The position numbers and the translations under genes were made by a program. 64,000 nt of DNA from Methylobacillus sp. MM3 (lineage in GTDB: Bacteria > Pseudomonadota > Gammaproteobacteria > Burkholderiales > Methylophilaceae). The number at the start of each line of letters is the position of its first letter. Position 1 is the first letter of the stretch. The stretch spans positions 1-64,000 of the forward strand of contig NZ_LXTQ01000058.1 in the NCBI RefSeq assembly GCF_001645185.1, in the 5' to 3' direction. A model generated the notes under the pieces. The model saw nothing but the letters and a program-made list of their open reading frames with translations. It was not told the DNA's origin and did no database searches. Positions 56,359 through 64,000 of the stretch are shown here, piece after piece.

Positions 56359-57131
56359 GCGGGCTCCAGTTGTTTTCGAAGAAAACGCAGCCGTGCCTGG
56401 TCGGCAATGAAGCGCAACGAAGGCGCGAGCCGGCCGTAGGTTGAAATGCGGGTGGCCGGATCGCGCAAGGCGCATTTGAGTCTCGCGGCCGGAGTGTATT
56501 CGGGCAATTGAACATCGATCACCGACCCGAAGCGGCCGATGGTGCGGCTTGAGCCGGGCAAAGGCAATGGGTCCGATCCGGCCAGAATCGGCACGCCGCG
56601 CGAAAACTGCGGTACCGTCCACCAGTTCGGCCTGCCGCCATTGTCGCCAAGAAACAATCGGCCGGGGCGCGCGCGTTCCAGCAGGCCATCGACGATTTTT
56701 CCACGACGTCCGAGCCATTTTCCAACGCCCCAGGGCAACACGATAATGGCATCCGCGTCATCCAGCCGCGCCAGCACTTGATCGGCTGGCAGGCCGTCGG
56801 GCAGAGGCAGGCGGGTGGCGAGGCCCAGTATCTCCAGTCCTTCCGATGTAACGATCTGCCGTCCTGCCACGACCAGCAGACGCTGGTTGCCGTGCCAGAA
56901 CCAGAGGGAATTCAATTCCCAGGTGGGGGATAGCTGGGAATGCAACTGCTGGAATACGTCATATCCTGCGCGCTCCGCCAGCATCACCACGCCGGTAGCC
57001 TCACTGCCGCCCGCTGCAGCAAAGGCAACAGCGGCTTGTCTCAGGTCGCCCATGGCGTGGGCGGGGTTGTGAAAATGGACATGGCTATCTACCAGAATGC
57101 CATGCGTGGCTGGCAATGCATTGTTAGCCAT
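56355..57131 (-). CDS. unclassified protein with VDSHVHFH metal-like motif
   Basis: A 258-residue cytosolic protein I cannot place in a family. The start ILVDSHVHFHNPAHAMGDL (His17, His19, His21) resembles the first metal motif of amidohydrolases and PHP phosphoesterases. Other parts are SLWFWHGNQRLLVVAGRQIVTSEGLEILGLATRLPLPDGLPADQVLARLDDADAIIVLPWGVGKWLGRRG and LFLGDNGGRPNWWTVPQFSRGVPILAGSDPLPLPG, which have GDNGG and GSDPLPLPG loops and look like a second metal site of amidohydrolases. It is coupled on both sides to glycan genes, so a glycan-related hydrolase or phosphatase is plausible but unproven. Confidence 0.6.
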   Translation of the reverse strand: MANNALPATHGILVDSHVHFHNPAHAMGDLRQAAVAFAAAGGSEATGVVMLAERAGYDVFQQLHSQLSPTWELNSLWFWHGNQRLLVVAGRQIVTSEGLEILGLATRLPLPDGLPADQVLARLDDADAIIVLPWGVGKWLGRRGKIVDGLLERARPGRLFLGDNGGRPNWWTVPQFSRGVPILAGSDPLPLPGSSRTIGRFGSVIDVQLPEYTPAARLKCALRDPATRISTYGRLAPSLRFIADQARLRFLRKQLEPA

Positions 57132-58293
57132 GGTGCTTCACCAATGTAGCCGCCATATGGTCAGCGCGGTTCAAATGAGGCCAGATCCGGTTCGCGGCAT
57201 CTTCGCTCAGCAGCGGGGCCGTGGTGAATTTTCCGCCAACGATGGAGTAGAAGCCATGCGGGCGATGCGTAAGGATATGGTCATCGGACGAAAGGCGCTC
57301 GCCGCTGCCGTCCTTGTCGGGCAGCAGTCCGGCCATCACTGCTTTCACGTCCGCAGGGCGCAAATGCATGCCAGGCAGCGCGCTGTTCAGTTCGTCCAGA
57401 AAGGCCTGGATATCTTCCGCAGTCACGGCCGGCTCCGTGGCATCGGGCGCGGGACGGTAATAGGTGCCCGCGAAAATGCCTTCGGGGTGCGGCCGCATGA
57501 AATAACTGCGCCCCTTGCCTGGGATGCGCGAAACGGCGAGAGCGCTATTACCGGGTAGTGCGCCAGCGAGCAAAAGATTGAAAGCCAGGCTTCTTGCCGT
57601 GGGACATGCGGCGGCTTGTTGCCAGCTTCCGGCCCAAGCGCCAGCGCAGTTGATGACAACGCGGCTCATGATTTCCCGCGTATCGCCATTATTCACATCG
57701 GCGATTCTTAACCCGATGACTTCGCCCCGCTGCGTCAGCAGTTCGCGCGCTTCGAACGGCATATATAAGGATGGTGGTTCCAGACCCGCGCGTTTCAGCA
57801 TCGCTTGCAGCAGGCCCGGCATGTCGGTGACTTCGGCGTCGTGCCAGCAAGCGGCTCCGGCCAATCCTTCGGTAATGACTTCAAATTCGGTTTTTACCTC
57901 TTCGGCAGTTAACAATTGCGGTGGCGGCAACGGAACGCGAGCATCGAAGGTGGCGGCAAGTGTCTGCTCAAAAGCCATCGCGAGTCGGAAAAGCCCCGGT
58001 GAACGCAAGCGCCCCTGGTAGAGCGGCATCACGCAGCGCAAGGGACGCACCTGCGCCGGAAACTCGTGCAGGAACCAGGCCTGGGCAAGCCGCGAACGTC
58101 GCCAGCGCGGAATATCCAGCATTTGCAGGTAGCGCAGCCCGCCATGAACGATGCCGTAACTGTTGCCGCTGGCTCCTGCTGCCAGGCTGGACTTTTCGAC
58201 CAGCACCGGATGCAGGCCGCGCCGGGCGGCGGTCAAGGCCATGGAAACGCCTTGTATACCGCCGCCGACGATGATGGCGTCGGGGGGGTTCAT
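57124..58293 (-). CDS. FAD-dependent oxidoreductase, glycerol-3-phosphate dehydrogenase-like
   Basis: A 389-residue DAO-fold enzyme. MNPPDAIIVGGGIQGVSMALTAARRGLHPVLVEKSSLAAGASGNSYGIVHGGLRYLQ has the GxGxxG FAD site and the SGNSYGIVHGGLRYL motif of GlpD/GlpA-type dehydrogenases. RVVINCAGAWA and HRPHGFYSIVGGKFTTAPLLSEDAA are typical of the C-terminal part. Length is shorter than GlpD. The position within a glycan operon suggests oxidation of a sugar or polyol phosphate intermediate. It overlaps the histidine-motif protein by 8 bp and lies next to GT2 genes. Substrate not identified. Confidence 0.8.
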   Translation of the reverse strand: MNPPDAIIVGGGIQGVSMALTAARRGLHPVLVEKSSLAAGASGNSYGIVHGGLRYLQMLDIPRWRRSRLAQAWFLHEFPAQVRPLRCVMPLYQGRLRSPGLFRLAMAFEQTLAATFDARVPLPPPQLLTAEEVKTEFEVITEGLAGAACWHDAEVTDMPGLLQAMLKRAGLEPPSLYMPFEARELLTQRGEVIGLRIADVNNGDTREIMSRVVINCAGAWAGSWQQAAACPTARSLAFNLLLAGALPGNSALAVSRIPGKGRSYFMRPHPEGIFAGTYYRPAPDATEPAVTAEDIQAFLDELNSALPGMHLRPADVKAVMAGLLPDKDGSGERLSSDDHILTHRPHGFYSIVGGKFTTAPLLSEDAANRIWPHLNRADHMAATLVKHHG

Positions 58294-59271
58294 TCAAGCT
58301 CCGGTCGATTTCTCGACGATATGATCGATGTGATACGTGGGCGTGCCTTTGCTGCGCGTGAAAATCACGATTTCGGCGATAAGGCCGACGGCGGCAATCT
58401 GGATGCCGAGTACTATCATCAGCACCGACAACAACAGCATAGGGCGGTCGCCCATGGGAATTCCGACCAGGAAGCGCTCGGCAGTAATATAAAGACCGAT
58501 CAGCGTGCCGATGAAGATGGTGCCCGCGCCTACCGAACCGAAGAAGCGGAAGGGTTTTTGCAGGAATCTGAGCAGAAAGCTGATCGAAATCAGATCCAGC
58601 ATGCGCCCCAGATAGGTATCCACGGAGTGCTGGCGGCGACGTTTGTCCGACTCCGCTTGCGGCAACAGTACTTCCTGTACCTTGAAACCCAGCCGTTCGG
58701 CAAAAAGCGGAAGAAAGCGGTGTTGCTCGTCCTGCAGTACCATCTCGTCGAATACCCGGCGCTTGATGGCGCGCACACTGCAGCCGGGGTCGGCAAAGTG
58801 CGAACCGGCGATGCGTGCCATTTTTTCGAACGCCCAACCGCGCATGCGGTTGAGAAACTGGTCTTCCGTGCGGTCGCGCACCGCCGTCGCGACATCCGCG
58901 GTTTCAAGCCGTGCCATTAAAGTAATGATCGAATCCGAAACGACTTGCAGGTAAGGCGGCAGCAGCAGGACGATTTCGCCGTTCGATCGTTTCACGCCCT
59001 CGCGTATGCATGCCGCCTCGCCATAATATTGATTGAGCATGATAATTTTTATCGATGGATGAGAGATTTCGAGCGTTTCCAGGGTGGCGGCAACGGCCGG
59101 ATGCATGCCGTCCAGTACGAAAATCAATTCGAAGGTGCGCCCGCTTCTGCTCAGCATGTTGAGATATTCCCGCGTCACCATTTCGATGTCGTCATGCCGG
59201 TCGGCAATAGGCACGATTGCAGAGACCTGCATGTTTTCCGAATCTTCGACGACCGATAATTGGGCTTTCAT
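58294..59271 (-). CDS. GT2-like protein with degenerate catalytic motifs
   Basis: A 325-residue DPM1-type protein. It keeps the fold (SAIVPIADRHDDIEMVTREYLNMLSRSGRTFELIFVLDGM) and two C-terminal helices (SVGAGTIFIGTLIGLYITAERFLVG and LLLSVLMIVLGIQIAAVGLIAEIVIF). The DDG site reads VLDG with only Asp54, and the DxD site (expected near 103-105) reads LLPPYLQ with no acid. A nearby paralog at 59275 has both. Loss of the metal site suggests a non-catalytic partner, though a changed donor is possible. The last helices would anchor it beside the active enzyme. Confidence 0.75.
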   Translation of the reverse strand: MKAQLSVVEDSENMQVSAIVPIADRHDDIEMVTREYLNMLSRSGRTFELIFVLDGMHPAVAATLETLEISHPSIKIIMLNQYYGEAACIREGVKRSNGEIVLLLPPYLQVVSDSIITLMARLETADVATAVRDRTEDQFLNRMRGWAFEKMARIAGSHFADPGCSVRAIKRRVFDEMVLQDEQHRFLPLFAERLGFKVQEVLLPQAESDKRRRQHSVDTYLGRMLDLISISFLLRFLQKPFRFFGSVGAGTIFIGTLIGLYITAERFLVGIPMGDRPMLLLSVLMIVLGIQIAAVGLIAEIVIFTRSKGTPTYHIDHIVEKSTGA

Positions 59272-59274
59272 GAT

Positions 59275-60219
59275 TTAACTCTCCTTGATTTTCCGGACGC
59301 GGACGGGCAGCGTGGCGCAAAGCGAAGCAAAGTTGACGTTGTCGGGTTCGATGGCGGGGAGCAGCCGTCCGAGCAGGCCCCAGGCCGTCATGAATACGCT
59401 CAGCGAGATCAGCAGGACGCCGACGCTGGCGTCGACGAAAGCGGCTGTTCGCCAGGTAAAGATCGAAGAAAGAATAAACAGCATGCCAATGACAAGCGCG
59501 CCCAGCGCGACAGGGCCTAGCCACAGGAATGGCTGGCGCGCGAAACTCAGCAGGGCGCGGATGGAAATGATGTCCAGCATCACCTTATATATGCGGGAGA
59601 AACCGTATTTCGAAACGCCGTAGCGCCGGGGGTGATGCTTGACCTCTACCTGCGCCAGCCGCGCGCCGGCCAGTTGCGATAGCGCAGGAATGAATCGGTG
59701 CATCTCGCCATACAGCGGAATGTCCTGTATCAGCTCGGCGCGATAGGCCTTGAGCGAACAGCCGCTGTCACGGACGGCCACGCCCATCACCTTGGCCATG
59801 ATGCGATTGGCAACCTTGGAGACGAACACGCGCGCTGTGCCGTCCTTGCGTTTGCGGCGCCAGCCCACGGCAATGTCATGGCCTTCCTCAATCAGGGATA
59901 GCAGCATGGGAATGTCGGTCGGGTCATTTTGCAGGTCGCCGTCCATGGTGACGATGACCTCTCCCCGCGCATGCTTGATCCCGGCTGCCATTGCGGCGGT
60001 TTGTCCGTAGTTGCGCCGGAAGCGCACGACGCGGATGCGAGGGTCCTGTTCGACGAGCATTTCTGCCAGAAAGCCGGTGTCGTCATTGCTGCCGTCATCG
60101 ACCAGCACCACTTCATAGTGTTTGATCTTGCCTTCGAGTGCCGAAGTGATGGCCCGATACAGCGGCTGCACGTTTTCTTCTTCATTGAAGAGGGGTACCA
60201 CGATCGATAGCGTGACCAT
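59275..60219 (-). CDS. DPM1/ArnC-like GT2 glycosyltransferase
   Basis: A 314-residue enzyme starting MVTLSIVVPLFNEEENVQPLYRAI. VVLVDDGSNDDTG (Asp41-Asp42) and VTMDGDLQNDPTDIPMLLSLIEEGHDIAVGWRRKRKD (DxD at 93-95) are intact; SGCSLKAYRAELIQDIPLYGEMHRFIPAL is the acceptor motif of undecaprenyl-phosphate sugar transferases. Two C-terminal helices follow (LGPVALGALVIGMLFILSSIF and the next). It probably loads a sugar on undecaprenyl phosphate for the divergent GT-C enzyme. The start is chosen for AAAGGG 7 nt before ATG; a frame to 60300 is longer and less likely. It is the first gene of the minus-strand operon. Confidence 0.87.
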   Translation of the reverse strand: MVTLSIVVPLFNEEENVQPLYRAITSALEGKIKHYEVVLVDDGSNDDTGFLAEMLVEQDPRIRVVRFRRNYGQTAAMAAGIKHARGEVIVTMDGDLQNDPTDIPMLLSLIEEGHDIAVGWRRKRKDGTARVFVSKVANRIMAKVMGVAVRDSGCSLKAYRAELIQDIPLYGEMHRFIPALSQLAGARLAQVEVKHHPRRYGVSKYGFSRIYKVMLDIISIRALLSFARQPFLWLGPVALGALVIGMLFILSSIFTWRTAAFVDASVGVLLISLSVFMTAWGLLGRLLPAIEPDNVNFASLCATLPVRVRKIKES

Positions 60220-60499
60220 GTCAAAACCCTTTATTTTGACTTTTTCATCGCTGCCCGACCCACTGTAACCAGGCAGCAGCCAGAAGCTCTTGTTATGCAA
60301 GATGCAACAGTTTCAGGAGCTAATCTATAGTCCGGATGGGCTAATTTTCTCTTGTAGAACGCAGGGTTATCATTCATTGGTCTCGATAGACTTGCCGCTG
60401 GAACGAGCCATCGCCGATGTTGCGAGCAGGCTTTGGATAGGAGTCTTGAAATGCCAGTGGCGGGCCTTCGATTTCCGGAATAGCTCAGGCGAAAAACCA
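60220..60499. other. divergent intergenic region between the two glycan units
   Basis: About 280 bp lie between the divergent GT2 (60219) and GT-C (60500) genes. It should hold both promoters, but I find no convincing sigma70 or sigma54 pair and no strong hairpin. An in-frame extension of the GT-C gene from 60290 covers part of it, with unusual composition, and I do not accept it. Confidence 0.4.
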
Positions 60500-62176
60500 A
60501 TGACAACGAGCCAGATGAGTTTTATTGCAAGCCGATCTTTATGGTGGCGGGCTGGCTTCATCTTTCTGGTTGCCCTAGCTGTCAGGCTGCTCGGAGCCGG
60601 CAGCAATCCCGTCCATGTCGATGAGCTTTACCACCTGCTCGCCGGCCGCTCCTGGGCGGAAGAGGGCACGTTTCGCATGCTGGATGGCGAATACCTGCGC
60701 AGCCGCGGATTTACCGCACTGGTGGGTTATACCTTCGAATTATTCGGCCGCAGCGATCTTTATATAGCGCGTTTGCCTTCGGTGCTGGCCGGAGCGCTGC
60801 TGACGAGCGCCATTTTCATTTGGCTGAGCCGTCAGGCGAGCATCCAGGCAGGCTGGCTCGGCGCCCTGTTGTTCTGTTTTTCCAGCTATGCCATCGTCAA
60901 CACGCAATTCACCCGCTTCTATGCCTTGCAGGCATTGACGGTGTGGTTGGGCGCGGTGGCCATCTATAAATTACTGGCCCTGCCCGACCCGAGGCGGGGC
61001 TGGTGGTTGATGGCGGCTGCTTCAATCGCATTTCTGGCCGCTATTCACCTGCAGATCACGACGGTCATCGCCATCATGGCGCTGGCGCTCTGGGCGCTGA
61101 TCGATCTTTCGTCGCAACCAGGAGTGCGCATTACAGCGCGAAATGCCTGGAAAAGCATAAAGATACGCACGGCTATCCTGCTGGCCGTCGCAGCGCTGGT
61201 TGTGATAGTCGTGATGTTCTGGGGAGGGTTGCTGCATCAGTTCCGGTTTACCCCCAGGTGGGCGGCGCCGGATCAGAACAATTTTCTGTATTACTTCAAC
61301 GAATTCTTTTTTACGATGCCGATTCTGTGGCTGTTCCTGCCGCTGGCCGCCGTGATCGCCCTGGCGCATTGGCCGCGGCCGGCATTCTTCTGCATCGTGA
61401 TGACCGCCGTGCCGCTGATATTGCAATCGTTGGGCGGAATGAAATCTTCGCGCTATGTGTTTTATGCCTTGCCTTTCATGTTTGCCTTGTGGGGCATGGC
61501 GACCGCGATATTGCTTCCGGTAATCTGGAAAGCCATCGAGCAGGGCATTGCCGCGTTGCAGCAGGTCACCGCTTGGCGTTTCCCACCATCGACCGTTGCG
61601 GCGCTGGGGAGTTTTCTGATGGCGATCAGCCTGGCCTTTGCGATCATTGCAAATCCTGTTTACAGAATCACCGTCAAATCGCTCGTCCGCGATGCGGTCG
61701 CCGGAATCCGGCAGCCGTCGCGGCTGATCGCTTCCCCGCCCGACCCGCCATGGAGCGATCATGCGTCGGCGCTACGCGCGGCGATTGGCAATCCTTCCGT
61801 ATTGCTGGTAGGTGATGACTTCAATGTGATTGCCTATCTTGGAAACTATGATTTGTTGATCAATACCCATCGCGTCGAGGATATCCCGCCCAAAGGCGAG
61901 TTCGTGCTGGATCCCCGCACCGGAAGACGTGCGATTTCGCGTCCGGAAACAATTGCCAAGGTCATCTCATGTTATGGGGATGGCGCTGTCGTGGTATCCG
62001 ATGAGCGCTGGCGTACCTATATAGGTATATCGAACGAGGCGGCGGATGCTATCGAGCAATTAGCCCAGCCGGTCGTGCCGGCTATTCCAGGTTTCCATGT
62101 CTTCAAATGGCATGGGAATACGAAGGGCGTATCCTGCGATGACGTTCATGCACTGGTCACGGGGCACAAAAAGTAA
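60500..62176 (+). CDS. GT39/ArnT-like GT-C glycosyltransferase
   Basis: A 558-residue membrane protein with about 10 helices. FLVALAVRLLGAGSNPVHVDELYHLLAGRSWAEEGTFRML carries the Asp41-Glu42 pair that activates the acceptor in GT-C enzymes of the PMT/ArnT type. NTQFTRFYALQALTVWLGAVA, TARNAWKSIKIRTAILLAVAALVVIVVMFWGG and LPFMFALWGMATAILLPV are further helices. The end from about 450 is soluble (SDHASALRAAIGNPSVLLVGDDFNVIAYLGNYDLLINTHRVEDIPPKGEFVLDPRTGRRAIS). It likely transfers a lipid-phosphate sugar onto an acceptor in the periplasm. The start is uncertain; the start at 60290 would give 628 residues. Confidence 0.8.
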   Translation: MTTSQMSFIASRSLWWRAGFIFLVALAVRLLGAGSNPVHVDELYHLLAGRSWAEEGTFRMLDGEYLRSRGFTALVGYTFELFGRSDLYIARLPSVLAGALLTSAIFIWLSRQASIQAGWLGALLFCFSSYAIVNTQFTRFYALQALTVWLGAVAIYKLLALPDPRRGWWLMAAASIAFLAAIHLQITTVIAIMALALWALIDLSSQPGVRITARNAWKSIKIRTAILLAVAALVVIVVMFWGGLLHQFRFTPRWAAPDQNNFLYYFNEFFFTMPILWLFLPLAAVIALAHWPRPAFFCIVMTAVPLILQSLGGMKSSRYVFYALPFMFALWGMATAILLPVIWKAIEQGIAALQQVTAWRFPPSTVAALGSFLMAISLAFAIIANPVYRITVKSLVRDAVAGIRQPSRLIASPPDPPWSDHASALRAAIGNPSVLLVGDDFNVIAYLGNYDLLINTHRVEDIPPKGEFVLDPRTGRRAISRPETIAKVISCYGDGAVVVSDERWRTYIGISNEAADAIEQLAQPVVPAIPGFHVFKWHGNTKGVSCDDVHALVTGHKK

Positions 62177-62925
62177 TGGATATGCCAGCAAGCCCACATT
62201 CCGAACGGGAAACCCCGGATATCGAGACGTCGTCCGATGGATATGCATCGCGTTTTTCCGGCCCGGCGGGTCATTACCTGCTGTCGGTACAAGAACAGGG
62301 CGTGTTGTCGCTGCTTCAAAATGATCGCCCATTAACCGGACGTCTGGTGCTGGATGTCGGCGGAGGGCATGCCCAACTCGCCGGCCCGTTGCTCAAGCAG
62401 GGCTGCAAGGTATCGGTTGCCGGTAGCGATGCGCGCTGTGCGCTGCGTGTGCGGCAACTCCATGGAGAGGCCGTAGCTTTTTACGAAGGCGATCTTACAG
62501 ATCTGCCCATCGCTGACCGGGCATTCGATACCGTGATTAGCGTGCGGCTGATTTCCCACATGGATAACTGGCCGGGATTGGTGGCCGAACTCTGTCGCAT
62601 CGCCGATAAAACCATCATCATCGACTATCCGACATACACCAGCCTTAACCTTTTATCGCTTGCCACATTTCCTTTGAAAAAGCGGATAGAAAAAAATACC
62701 CGTACCTATCGCAGTTTCTGGGATGGTGAAATCGAGGCCAGCTTTGCACGCCACGGATTCAAAGCCACCGCCGACTATCGGCAATTCACGATGCCGATGG
62801 CCTTGCATCGGCTGTTCGCCAATTCAGGAGGGCTGCGCAATCTGGAGACTTTAATGCGCAAGATCGGCGTGACGGCGCTTATCGGCAATCCCGTGCTAAG
62901 GCGTTTCGATAGGATGAATGGATGA
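62176..62925 (+). CDS. SAM-dependent methyltransferase, class I
   Basis: A 249-residue protein. LTGRLVLDVGGGHAQLAGPLLKQGCKVSVAGSDARCALRVRQL is the SAM site (DVGGG, acidic end of strand 2), FYEGDLTDLPIADRAFDTVISVRLISHMDNWPGLVAELCRIADKTIIIDYPT the next motifs; it resembles Methyltransf_11-type enzymes. The ATG shares bases with the GT-C stop (TAATG), so it is cotranslated. It could methylate a sugar, a lipid-linked precursor or a protein. The target is not known. Confidence 0.88.
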   Translation: MDMPASPHSERETPDIETSSDGYASRFSGPAGHYLLSVQEQGVLSLLQNDRPLTGRLVLDVGGGHAQLAGPLLKQGCKVSVAGSDARCALRVRQLHGEAVAFYEGDLTDLPIADRAFDTVISVRLISHMDNWPGLVAELCRIADKTIIIDYPTYTSLNLLSLATFPLKKRIEKNTRTYRSFWDGEIEASFARHGFKATADYRQFTMPMALHRLFANSGGLRNLETLMRKIGVTALIGNPVLRRFDRMNG

Positions 62926-63914
62926 AAGAACGCAAGACCGTTGCCGTAACCGGCGGGACCGGTTTTACCGGAGCCGCGCTGATCAAGAGATTGATCGCTG
63001 ACGGCTATCAGGTGCGGGCACTTGCGCGGAGCGCTTCCGGCATCGCCCCTTCGGAAAATATTCAAGTGATTGTCGGCGACCTGGGTAATGCAGAAGCGCT
63101 TGAGCAGTTGGTGCATAAGGTCGATACCGTCTTCCACATTGCCGCAATGTATCGTAGCGAGGGCAGCTTCGAAGAGTTCCTGGCTGTCAATTTCGAGGGA
63201 ACGCGCGCATTGCTTGAAGGTAGCCGCCAGGCTGGCGCCCGCCGCTTCATCTATTGCTCCACTATCGGGGTTCACGGGACGGTGGCGCAAACGCCGGCGG
63301 ATGAGAATGCGCCGTTTAATCCGCGCGACGATTATCAGGAAAGCAAGCTGATGGCGGAAAAGCACTGCCTGAGCATGCACAACCGCGGCATTGAAGTCGT
63401 AGTGATTCGCCCCTGCGGCATATACGGGCCAGGCGATACCCGTATGCTCAAGATGTTCCGCATGATAGACAAGGGAGCATTCTTTTTCGTAGGCAACTCC
63501 CAACCCAACTTTCACCCCGTCTACATAGACGATCTGGTGCAAGGATTCATGCTGGCCATGCGTATCGACCGGGCTGCGGGAGAGGTATTCATCATCGGCG
63601 GCCCTCGCTATCTTCCTCTGCGCGAATATGTCGCCGCTGCCGCCAGGGCTGTCGGCGCGCGAATGCCGACATTGACCCTCCCTTACGGTGTCATGAGTGC
63701 GCTTGCAGCAAGCTGCGAATGGCTTTGCAAACCTCTGGGCATTTCTCCACCATTGCACAGGCGCCGGCTTACATTCTTCAAGCACAACCGGGCCTTTACA
63801 ATCGACAAGGCCAGAAGAATACTTGGCTATGAGCCCAAAGTAGAACTGGACGAAGGCTTCCAACGAACCGTCGCCTGGTATCGCGAGCAAGGCCTGCTGC
63901 CCCCACGCCCATAA
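62922..63914 (+). CDS. NAD-dependent epimerase/dehydratase (extended SDR)
   Basis: A 330-residue extended SDR. VAVTGGTGFTGAALIKRLIADGYQVRALARSASG is the NAD(P) GxxGxxG (11-17). Catalytic Tyr138-x3-Lys142 is in DYQESKLMAEKHCL, with STIGVHG supplying the Ser. PCGIYGPGDTRMLKMFRMI and NFHPVYIDDLVQGFMLAM are family motifs of NAD-dependent 3-beta-HSD/epimerase types. It overlaps the methyltransferase by 4 bp. It probably modifies a nucleotide or lipid-linked sugar. The last 86 bp of the window carry no supported gene; a possible ATG at 63986 with a hydrophobic start is too short to judge. Confidence 0.88.
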   Translation: MKERKTVAVTGGTGFTGAALIKRLIADGYQVRALARSASGIAPSENIQVIVGDLGNAEALEQLVHKVDTVFHIAAMYRSEGSFEEFLAVNFEGTRALLEGSRQAGARRFIYCSTIGVHGTVAQTPADENAPFNPRDDYQESKLMAEKHCLSMHNRGIEVVVIRPCGIYGPGDTRMLKMFRMIDKGAFFFVGNSQPNFHPVYIDDLVQGFMLAMRIDRAAGEVFIIGGPRYLPLREYVAAAARAVGARMPTLTLPYGVMSALAASCEWLCKPLGISPPLHRRRLTFFKHNRAFTIDKARRILGYEPKVELDEGFQRTVAWYREQGLLPPRP

Positions 63915-64000
63915 GCGGTGCAATACTCCACGCAAGCATTGACGCGGCTATCAGGGCAGCTGCTTTTGTGTCTATTCTCACAAAAATGACAATTCTTCTT

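Overview
The window reads as a continuous stretch of chromosome from a betaproteobacterium. Support comes from conserved gene blocks: yggS-proC-yggT-yggU divergent from pilT-pilU, yqgE-ruvX-pyrR-pyrB-pyrC', msbA-lpxK-ycaR-kdsB, and rppH/psd/ilvIHC. A Nitrosomonadales or Gallionellaceae-type host is my inference; the species cannot be named from sequence reading alone. I see no rRNA, tRNA, CRISPR array, transposase or phage gene.

Left part (1-17.1 kb): type IV pili and surface glycans. A sigma54-type promoter drives the major pilin gene pilA (8024-8479). Downstream on the same strand lie a GT-C membrane protein with a periplasmic-type tail, a DPM1-like GT2, a UDP-GlcNAc 2-epimerase-like enzyme, a PglK-like ABC exporter, a capsule-type glycosyltransferase and a GT4 enzyme cut by the window edge. 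This looks like a lipid-linked glycan pathway coupled to the pilin. A small periplasmic operon follows (YVTN beta-propeller plus two MxaD-like SRPBCC paralogs). A minor-pilin operon (fimT-pilW-pilX-large PilV-like) is divergent from pilE. No PilY1 is seen; a 772-residue prepilin-like protein sits in its place.

Middle part (17.2-51.2 kb): mostly housekeeping. It holds rppH, psd, the branched-chain amino acid operon ilvI-ilvH-ilvC, nadC, a GST, nudJ-mnmA, a MarC protein, a DJ-1 protein, maf-rng and a dynamin-like GTPase translationally coupled to yggT-yggU. It also holds proC, yggS, pilT-pilU, a DUF72 protein, and a long minus-strand run ribE-ribBX-yqgE-ruvX-pyrR-pyrB-pyrC'. A 271-bp MITE-like element with 32-bp terminal inverted repeats lies between pyrR and pyrB. 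Both pyrC' and the RibA-like half of ribBX have lost metal-binding residues. The plus-strand run lolC-lolD-comEC-exbB-exbD-msbA-lpxK-ycaR-kdsB serves envelope biogenesis, with a DNA-uptake channel inside it.

Right part (51.2-63.9 kb): a second glycan locus. A nine-gene minus-strand operon encodes two adjacent DPM1-like GT2 proteins (one with lost catalytic motifs), an FAD oxidoreductase, an unclassified protein with a histidine motif, a GT4, a flippase, and an FkbH-ACP-acyltransferase cassette. Divergent from it are a GT39-like GT-C enzyme, a methyltransferase and an SDR epimerase. The FkbH-ACP cassette suggests an acyl-ACP-derived decoration (for example glyceryl) on a flipped lipid-linked glycan.

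Most interesting candidates: the pilA-linked glycosylation locus, the FkbH/ACP/GT2-pseudoenzyme glycan locus, the MITE in the pyr operon, the oversized PilV-like protein, and the YggT/YggU-coupled dynamin.
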